Shown piece after piece: positions 1 to 5,118 of a stretch of 5,118 nt of DNA. Source of the DNA: Alphaproteobacteria bacterium (lineage in GTDB: Bacteria; Pseudomonadota; Alphaproteobacteria; Micropepsales; Micropepsaceae); assembly GCA_015654715.1 (NCBI GenBank), contig JAATGK010000460.1:1-5118 (forward strand), read 5' to 3'. Every line of letters begins with the position of its first letter. The first letter of the stretch is position 1. Below the pieces are notes generated by a model, which did no database searches, was not told the origin of the DNA, and was given only the letters and a program-made list of their open reading frames with translations. A program made the translations under genes and the position numbers.

Positions 1-573
1 CGCTTTGCCGAAGGCCAGGCGATCAAGATCGTGCCGCTGTTCATGCGCGCCACCCGTGCCGCCGGAGGGCTCGGGCTTTCCACCCAAGATATCGGGCTGA
101 TGTACGGCATCCTGCCGCCGATCGCCTTCATCCTGGGCTCGATCGTCGCCGGCTATTTCACCGCCGGACGAGGCCTTAGAAAATCGCTGCTGGTGCTCTG
201 CGCTGGATTCAACATTCCTTTCGCCGTCTATCTGGCGCTGGCGCTGGTGCAGCCGAAAGACCTGACGCTGATCACCGGCCTGCTGAGTCTGGAATATCTC
301 GGCTATGGCTTCGGCTTTATCGGCCTGCAGCTTTTCATGATGCAGCAGATCGCACCGGGCCCTTACCGTACCGCCCATTATGCCTTCGCCACCTCGCTAA
401 TGAACCTCGGTTTCCTGATTCCGTCGGCGGTTTCGGGCTTTCTCAGCGACAGGCTCGGCTACCAAGAATTTTTCATCTGGGTGATGGCCGCCACCATCCC
501 CTCCTTCCTCGTGTCCTGGCTGGTGCCCTTCCGCAACACGGACGAGCCAGCCACCGTTTCCGGAGCCAAATAA
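1..573 (+). CDS. MFS permease, AmpG-like/sugar transporter type, C-terminal part (5' truncated)
   Basis: An inner-membrane transporter, probably the uptake route for the sugar used by the downstream enzymes. The reading frame is open from base 1, so the start lies outside the window. The GTG at 31 is an internal Val codon. The visible 190 residues hold about five hydrophobic segments (fragment residues about 31-55, 62-83, 88-113, 125-147 and 156-176), consistent with the last helices of a 12-helix MFS protein. A charged loop with GFLSDRLGY resembles the MFS G-x-x-x-D-R inter-helix motif. The opening RFAEGQAIKIVPLF, the AGGLGLST stretch and the later FMMQQIAPG and AHYAFA blocks recall permeases annotated as AmpG-like or sugar MFS transporters that lie beside glycosidase and phosphorylase genes. 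The TAA at 571-573 lies one base before the next start, which implies a shared transcript. The substrate is inferred from context only: chitobiose is the simplest guess, and other GlcNAc disaccharides or muropeptide sugars are possible. Confidence 0.86.
   Translation, partial: RFAEGQAIKIVPLFMRATRAAGGLGLSTQDIGLMYGILPPIAFILGSIVAGYFTAGRGLRKSLLVLCAGFNIPFAVYLALALVQPKDLTLITGLLSLEYLGYGFGFIGLQLFMMQQIAPGPYRTAHYAFATSLMNLGFLIPSAVSGFLSDRLGYQEFFIWVMAATIPSFLVSWLVPFRNTDEPATVSGAK
562..565 (+). promoter_or_regulatory. Shine-Dalgarno site for the nucleotidyltransferase-mutase fusion gene
   Basis: GGAG lies 9 nt before the ATG at 575, inside the last codons of the permease gene. It supports that ATG as the start and means ribosomes finishing the permease reach the next start directly, which favours translational coupling. 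Confidence 0.55.
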
Positions 574-574
574 C

Positions 575-1303
575 ATGACGTTAAAAGTCCTGATCCTCGC
601 CGCCGGTCAAAAAGCCCTCGCTTCCGAAAACGGAGTGCTGGAGCTGCAACCGCTCGGCGATACCACCGTGCTCGGCCATGTCATCCGCAATCTGAACGGC
701 TTGGTGCCGCCGCGCGACATCATTGTGGTGGCCGCGCCGGGCTCGCTGAAAGCGGTGCAGAACGAAGTCGGCTGGGAGCCGGCGCTGGTCATCCAGGATA
801 CCCCGCTCGGCACCGGTCACGCCGTGCTGCAAGCCGCCGACGCGCTGGCCGGGTTCGACGGCGATCTTCTCATTCTCTACGGCGACACGCCGCTGCTCAG
901 GCCCGCCTCGCTGCGCGGACTGCTCAACCGCCACCGGCTGAAAGGTGTGAGCCTGACGCTGCTCACCGCCATCGTGCCGCAGGATCTGCCATACGGGCGC
1001 GTGCGGCGCGACGAGAACGGCAAAATTCTCGACATCGTCGAACAGACCGAAGCCGACGACGAAACCAAAGCCATCCGCGAACTCAATGTCGGCGCTTATG
1101 TGGTGCGGGCAACGACGATCATGGAGACGCTGAAGCGGATTGCCGCCAAGGGCGGTGAAGTGCGGCTGACCGATTCGGTCAAGCAGCTTCTGCATAGCGG
1201 CCTCAAGGTCGATAGTTATCAGCTTTACGACGCTGACGAAGTGCGCGGCATCAACGACGCTGGCGACCTCGAAGCAGCGGCATTCATCCTGCAAAAGCGG
1301 CTG
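575..1303 (+). other. Domain: nucleotidyltransferase (GlmU-N-like) with degenerate nucleotide loop
   Basis: Compared from memory with E. coli GlmU, the distance from LAAG to the HVI motif is identical, so the loop aligns without gaps. At the GlmU positions Gly16, Thr17, Arg18 and Lys25 this protein has Lys13, Ala14, Leu15 and Leu22. Kept positions are Gln74 (GlmU Gln76), Gly79-Thr80 (Gly81-Thr82), Tyr102, metal ligand Asp104 (Asp105), Gly141 (Gly140), Glu156 (Glu154), Asn171 (Asn169) and metal ligand Asn227 (Asn227). The sugar-phosphate and metal side therefore looks intact, while the part that grips the triphosphate and activates attack is gone. There is no left-handed beta-helix acetyltransferase domain; the mutase takes its place. 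Confidence 0.85.
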
Positions 1304-2746
1304 TTCCGTCCGCACCGCCAGGAAGAAGCCAACGAAGTCGCCTTCGGAACCGGCGGCTGGCGCGCCATCATCGGCGAAGGCTTCACCATGCACAACGTGC
1401 GGCGGCTTTCCCAGGCGCTGGCCAACGAGATCACCCGCCAGGGCGTCGAGAAAAAGGGCGTCATCGTCGGTTACGACCGGCGGTTCCTGTCGCGTCAGGC
1501 GGCGGACGCTTCCTGCGAGGTGTTTGCCGGCAACAACATCCCGACCATCCTGTGCAACGAAGATGCGCCGACGCCGCTGATCAATTATGCCACCGCGATG
1601 CTGGGCTCGGGTTTCGGGCTGGCATTTACTGCCAGCCACAATCCGCCGGAATGGAACGGACTGAAGGTCTTTCACGGCGACGGCTCGCTGCTCTTGGATG
1701 ACGAGACGCAATCGATTGCGGCGGAAACCAATGCGCTGACCACCGCCGACGTCATCAAGCTGGAACTCGATCTCGCCATTGAAGCGGGCATCGTGCAGGT
1801 GAAGGACTTCACCAACGAATATATCGATGCGGTGGAAGCCCTGATCGACATGGACGCCATCCGCAAGGGCGGCCTTAAGCTGGCGATCGATCCGATGTAC
1901 GGCGTCGGGCAGTTGACGCTCGAAACGCTGCTGACCGAAGCGCGTTGCCGCTGCCACTTCATTCACAACCGCCACAACCCATTATTCGGCGGCAGGAGCC
2001 CGGCGCCCGATGCCGACGCCATGCGCGATCTGATCAATATGATGCAGCAGGACCATTACGATCTCGGGCTCGCCATGGACGGTGATGCCGACCGCATCGC
2101 ATTGCTCGACGATCGCGGCCGCTACATCTCGTTCAACGACGTGCTGGTGCTGCTTTACTGGTATCTGCACGAAGTACGTGGCCAGAAGGGCGGCGTGGTG
2201 CGCAATCTTTCCACCACGCACCTGCTCGACCGCCTAGCCAAGGCATTCGGCGAGAAGTGCACCGAAACGCCGGTCGGCTTCAAGCATATCGCTTCCGGCA
2301 TGGTGGCGGACAATGCGCTGCTCGGCGGCGAAAGCTCCGGCGGGCTCACCATCCGCGGCCACATTCTCGGCAAGGACGGCATCTTCGCCTCCGGCATCGT
2401 GGTGGAAATGGTGGCGCGCACCAAACTCAAAATCAGCGAACTGCAAGAAAAGGTGTGGGCGATCACCGGGCGGCTCTATGGCGCCGAGGAGAATTTCCCG
2501 GCGACCCCGGAAATGAAGATCGCCATCCCGAAGCGGCTCAGGAACGACCCGTGCAAGGCCGTCGCCGGTTATGCAGTGGAACACATCAGCCATATCGATG
2601 GCACCAAGCTTTATCTCGAAAACGACAACTGGGCCCAGCTTCGCTTCTCCGGCACCGAGCCGGTGCTGCGCCTGGCGGCGGAAGCCGACAGCCCGGAAAA
2701 AGCGGCCGAGTTGATCACTTGGCTCAAACAATTTGCCTCAGCGTGA
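575..2746 (+). CDS. Fusion protein: GlmU-type nucleotidyltransferase fold + alpha-D-phosphohexomutase (probable GlcNAc-1-phosphate mutase)
   Basis: A 723-residue cytoplasmic protein with two modules in one uninterrupted frame. Residues 1 to about 243 match the GlmU uridyltransferase fold: LAAG 8-11, LGTGHAV 78-84, LYGDTPLL 101-108, YGRV 140-143, IVE 154-156, N171 and N227. Residues about 254-723 are a full phosphohexomutase: FGTGGWR 257-263, active-site Ser354 in TASHNP, metal loop DGDADR 502-507, sugar loop GGESSGG 584-590 and phosphate loop RFSGTEP 690-696. The start at 575 puts LAAG at the usual N-terminal place and has a GGAG upstream. From the neighbouring chitobiose phosphorylase I infer that the mutase interconverts GlcNAc-1-P and GlcNAc-6-P, as proposed for the mutase beside the phosphorylase in Vibrio chitin clusters. 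Glucose or mannose phosphates remain possible. The nucleotidyltransferase half lacks the normal G-x-G-T-R and Pro-Lys residues, so its catalytic activity is doubtful. The gene lies 1 nt after the permease and 7 nt before the phosphorylase. Confidence 0.93.
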   Translation: MTLKVLILAAGQKALASENGVLELQPLGDTTVLGHVIRNLNGLVPPRDIIVVAAPGSLKAVQNEVGWEPALVIQDTPLGTGHAVLQAADALAGFDGDLLILYGDTPLLRPASLRGLLNRHRLKGVSLTLLTAIVPQDLPYGRVRRDENGKILDIVEQTEADDETKAIRELNVGAYVVRATTIMETLKRIAAKGGEVRLTDSVKQLLHSGLKVDSYQLYDADEVRGINDAGDLEAAAFILQKRLFRPHRQEEANEVAFGTGGWRAIIGEGFTMHNVRRLSQALANEITRQGVEKKGVIVGYDRRFLSRQAADASCEVFAGNNIPTILCNEDAPTPLINYATAMLGSGFGLAFTASHNPPEWNGLKVFHGDGSLLLDDETQSIAAETNALTTADVIKLELDLAIEAGIVQVKDFTNEYIDAVEALIDMDAIRKGGLKLAIDPMYGVGQLTLETLLTEARCRCHFIHNRHNPLFGGRSPAPDADAMRDLINMMQQDHYDLGLAMDGDADRIALLDDRGRYISFNDVLVLLYWYLHEVRGQKGGVVRNLSTTHLLDRLAKAFGEKCTETPVGFKHIASGMVADNALLGGESSGGLTIRGHILGKDGIFASGIVVEMVARTKLKISELQEKVWAITGRLYGAEENFPATPEMKIAIPKRLRNDPCKAVAGYAVEHISHIDGTKLYLENDNWAQLRFSGTEPVLRLAAEADSPEKAAELITWLKQFASA
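1334..2743 (+). other. Domain: complete alpha-D-phosphohexomutase (PGM/PMM/GlmM superfamily)
   Basis: About 470 residues with all four signature loops in the usual order: Ser354 phosphoserine loop, D502-D504-D506 magnesium site, GGESSGG sugar loop (584-590) and C-terminal RFSGTEP phosphate loop (690-696). Nothing essential is missing, so this half should be active. The sugar loop is closer to the GGEESGG form of some glucose/mannose mutases than to the GGEQSGH typical of GlmM. Motifs alone do not prove GlcNAc-phosphate specificity; that rests on the neighbouring phosphorylase. Confidence 0.9.
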
Positions 2747-2753
2747 GAGTGAC

Positions 2754-5118
2754 ATGCGTTACGGATATTTCGATAATAAAACCCGCGAATATGTGATCGA
2801 CCGCGTCGACGTGCCGGTTTCCTGGACCAATTACATCGGCGTTCACGAGATGTGTGCGGTGCTCAGCCACAACGGCGGCGGCTACAGCTTTTTCCGCGAT
2901 GCCGAGCACGGCCGCATCACCAAGTTCCGTCCCAACGGCGTACCGATGGATTGGCCGGGACACTGGATCTATCTGCGCGACGACGCCGACGACGATTTCT
3001 GGAGCGTGTCGTGGCAACCGGTGGGCAAGCCGCTCGATCAGGCCAAATACGAATGCCGCCACGGGCTGTCCTATTCGCGCTATTTGGCCGAGTACAAAGG
3101 CATCCGCGCCGAACAGCTCGTCTTCATCACCCGCGAGGATGACGTCGAGATTTGGGATGTGCGGATCACCAATACCGGCACCGCGCCGCGTGAGATTTCG
3201 GTGTTCTCCTATCTCGAATGGAGTTTCCACCATATCGAGATCGACAACCAGAATTTGCAGATGTCGCTTTACGCCAGCGGCTCCAGCTATGGCGACGGCG
3301 TGATCGAATACGACTTCCATTACGAGCCGGAGACCTATCACTATCACGCCGCTTCGTTTGCGCCCGATGGATTCGACAGCGTGCGCGAAGACTTTATCGG
3401 TGATTACCGCAGCGAGCGCGATCCCATCGCCGTGGCGCATGGGAAATGCAGCGGCAGCCAAGAACTCACCGGCAATCACTGTGCCAGCTTGCAGAAGAAA
3501 ATCACCTTGGCACCGGGCGAGACGCGGCGTGTCGTGTACCTGACCGGCTACGGCAATCGTGCCGTGGGGGTCGAGAAGAAAGCCAAATACTCCGATTTTG
3601 CGGCGGTCGATGCGGCCTTCGCCGATCTCAAGCACTATTGGGATGAGAAGTGCGCCGTGTTCGAGGCCAAGACGCCACATGAAGGCCTCGACACCATGGC
3701 CAACATCTGGACGTTGTACCAGGCTGAGACTTGCGTGCATTGGAGCCGGTTCGCCAGTTTCATCGAAGTCGGCGGCCGCACCGGGCTTGGCTATCGCGAC
3801 ACCAGCCAGGATATCATGGCGGTGGTGCACACCAATCCGGAAAAAGTGCGCCAGCGCATCGTGGAATTGCTGCATGGTCAGGTGCGCGACGGCTACGGCC
3901 TGCACCTGTTTGATCCCGCCTGGTTCAAGCCGCAGCAAAAGCCGGAATTCAAAAGCCCAACCATCGCGCATGCGCCGTCGAAGGCGAGCTATATCCACGG
4001 CATCGAACATGCCTGTTCGGACGATCACCTCTGGCTGATCCCTTCCATTTGCGACTACGTGAAGGAAACCGGCGATACGGCGCTGTTCGACGAATTGGTG
4101 CCCTATTGCGACGACGGCGTCGGCACGGTGTGGCAGCACATGAAAGCGGCGCTGGACTTCTCGGCCCGGCAGGTCGGCCGCTCGGGCATCTGCAAAGGCC
4201 TGCGCGCCGACTGGAACGACTGCCTCAACCTTGGCGGCGGCGAAAGCGGCATGGTCAGCTTCCTGCATTTCTGGGCGCTGCAAGCTTTCGTCGAAGCTGC
4301 GAAGTTCCTTGGCCGTGACAAGGACGCCGAGAACTATGCGGCGATGGCCGAAGACGTGCGCGATGCCTGCGAACGCGAGTTGTGGGACGGCGAATGGTAC
4401 GCCCGCGGCACCACCGCCTCCGGCCTCAAGATCGGAACTCGCGCCAACGAGGAAGCCAAGATCTTCATCGAAAGTAACACCTGGGCGGTCGTTTCGGAGG
4501 CCGCACGGCGCGACCGGGCCGAAAGCGCCCTGAACGCCATGGACGAGCGTCTCTTCACGCCCTGGGGCCTGCATCTGCTGCAGCCGTCGTTCTCCAAGCC
4601 CAATGACGAGATCGGTTTCATGGGCCGCGTCTACAAAGGCATTAAAGAGAACGGCGCCATCTTCTCCCATCCCAATCCGTGGGCGGTGATTGCGGCGGCG
4701 AAATTGGGTCAAGGCGACCGCGCCATGCGCTTCTACGATTCGATGCTGCCGTACAATCAGAACGACAAGATCGAGACCCGCGAGGCGGAGCCTTATTCCT
4801 ATTGCCAATTCGTCTATGGCGCCGAGCACCCCCGCCATGGCCGCGCTCGTCATCCTTGGCTGACCGGTAGCGCGGGGTGGAACTACACCGCCGTGACCAA
4901 GTGGATTCTCGGCATCCGGCCCGGCTTTGCCAACTTGACGATCGATCCCGCCATTCCGCCGGACTGGGATGGCTTCACCGTGAAGCGGCGCTGGCGCGGC
5001 GCCACCTACGACATCGCGGTGTCAAACCCCGCCCATGTCAGCAAAGGCGTCAAAGCGATTACCCTGAACGGTAAGCCGGTACGCGAGGTCGCGGTGCAGC
5101 CGGCCGGCACCAAAAATA
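2754..5118 (+). CDS. chbP: N,N'-diacetylchitobiose phosphorylase, GH94 (3' end cut by window)
   Basis: Cytoplasmic inverting phosphorylase: (GlcNAc)2 + phosphate gives GlcNAc-1-phosphate + GlcNAc (EC 2.4.1.280). The frame is open for 788 codons to the window edge. The Vibrio proteolyticus enzyme has about 801 residues, so only about ten are missing. The N-terminus MRYGYFDN matches the family start, which fixes the ATG at 2754. Expected layout: beta-sandwich about 10-270, helical linker, (alpha/alpha)6 barrel about 306-710, C-terminal beta domain. Visible active-site blocks are GGRTGLGYRD (340-349), GLRADWNDCLNLGGG with the probable general acid Asp489, ENGAIFSHPNPW with His639, and WLTGSAGW with Thr704. 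Aligned from memory, these fall on Vibrio Arg343, Arg349, Asp350, Asp492, His644 and Thr709, with offsets explained by three small deletions. There is no signal peptide. The ribosome site is weak (GAGAG at 2745-2749, 4 nt from ATG), so translation probably depends on coupling to the upstream gene. Cellobiose phosphorylase is the main alternative but fits less well. Confidence 0.93.
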   Translation, partial: MRYGYFDNKTREYVIDRVDVPVSWTNYIGVHEMCAVLSHNGGGYSFFRDAEHGRITKFRPNGVPMDWPGHWIYLRDDADDDFWSVSWQPVGKPLDQAKYECRHGLSYSRYLAEYKGIRAEQLVFITREDDVEIWDVRITNTGTAPREISVFSYLEWSFHHIEIDNQNLQMSLYASGSSYGDGVIEYDFHYEPETYHYHAASFAPDGFDSVREDFIGDYRSERDPIAVAHGKCSGSQELTGNHCASLQKKITLAPGETRRVVYLTGYGNRAVGVEKKAKYSDFAAVDAAFADLKHYWDEKCAVFEAKTPHEGLDTMANIWTLYQAETCVHWSRFASFIEVGGRTGLGYRDTSQDIMAVVHTNPEKVRQRIVELLHGQVRDGYGLHLFDPAWFKPQQKPEFKSPTIAHAPSKASYIHGIEHACSDDHLWLIPSICDYVKETGDTALFDELVPYCDDGVGTVWQHMKAALDFSARQVGRSGICKGLRADWNDCLNLGGGESGMVSFLHFWALQAFVEAAKFLGRDKDAENYAAMAEDVRDACERELWDGEWYARGTTASGLKIGTRANEEAKIFIESNTWAVVSEAARRDRAESALNAMDERLFTPWGLHLLQPSFSKPNDEIGFMGRVYKGIKENGAIFSHPNPWAVIAAAKLGQGDRAMRFYDSMLPYNQNDKIETREAEPYSYCQFVYGAEHPRHGRARHPWLTGSAGWNYTAVTKWILGIRPGFANLTIDPAIPPDWDGFTVKRRWRGATYDIAVSNPAHVSKGVKAITLNGKPVREVAVQPAGTKN

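Noticed and set aside
31..33. GTG as a possible start of a short 180-residue permease.
   Set aside because: The frame is open upstream to base 1, and the residues before it (RFAEGQAIKI) already match the permease family, so this is an internal Val codon of a truncated gene.
575..700. A frameshift or sequencing error as the cause of the odd nucleotidyltransferase loop.
   Set aside because: Spacing from LAAG to the next conserved motif equals that in GlmU, the frame is continuous before and after, and no alternative frame I can see restores a GTR or PK motif.
581..1975. A 464-codon open frame on the minus strand opposite the fusion gene.
   Set aside because: It lies fully within a + strand gene with strong domain matches, and its translation is low-complexity and His/Arg/Gln-rich with no family resemblance.
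2747..2753. A terminator or promoter between the fusion and phosphorylase genes.
   Set aside because: Seven bases are too few, and I see no convincing stem-loop with a T-run or promoter-like -35/-10 pair around the junction.
2975..3000. A short GACGAC-rich stretch that looks like a small tandem repeat.
   Set aside because: It encodes an Asp-rich run (DDADDD) in a surface loop that is also acidic in the Vibrio enzyme, so it is ordinary coding sequence.
2724..4853. A 709-codon open frame on the minus strand opposite the phosphorylase gene.
   Set aside because: It is a shadow of GC-rich codon usage. The + strand frame matches GH94 along its whole length, while the antisense translation shows no recognisable domain and is rich in His, Arg, Ala and Val, as expected for a mirrored frame.

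Overview
The window is gene-dense, GC-rich bacterial DNA. It holds three genes on the + strand, packed head to tail with gaps of 1 and 7 nt, and it reads as the inside of one operon. Both outer genes are cut by the window edges. There is no non-coding stretch of any length, and I see no RNA gene, mobile element, CRISPR array, promoter or terminator. The strong G/C third-position bias and protein style suggest a GC-rich Gram-negative bacterium, perhaps Pseudomonadota (Alphaproteobacteria-like) or Verrucomicrobiota. Taxonomy cannot be fixed from this window.

Layout. Positions 1-573 are the C-terminal part of a major facilitator superfamily permease of the AmpG-like/sugar-cation type that often sits beside glycoside-processing genes. 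Positions 575-2746 encode a 723-residue fusion: an N-terminal GlmU-type sugar-phosphate nucleotidyltransferase fold (about residues 1-243) joined to a complete alpha-D-phosphohexomutase (about residues 254-723). Positions 2754-5118 encode a GH94 phosphorylase, complete except for about ten C-terminal residues. It closely resembles Vibrio N,N'-diacetylchitobiose phosphorylase (ChbP) in length, start and active-site residues.

How they fit together (inference). The permease imports a disaccharide, most simply N,N'-diacetylchitobiose. ChbP splits it with phosphate into GlcNAc-1-phosphate and GlcNAc, which saves one ATP compared with hydrolysis followed by phosphorylation. The mutase domain converts GlcNAc-1-P to GlcNAc-6-P for catabolism or amino-sugar synthesis. 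The nucleotidyltransferase fold would be expected to divert GlcNAc-1-P to UDP-GlcNAc. However, its nucleotide-binding loop has lost the conserved Gly-Thr-Arg and Lys residues, while the sugar-phosphate pocket and metal ligands are kept. It may therefore be a non-catalytic GlcNAc-1-P or UDP-GlcNAc binding module, or an enzyme with altered chemistry. This degenerate-loop fusion beside a chitobiose phosphorylase is the most interesting item in the window.
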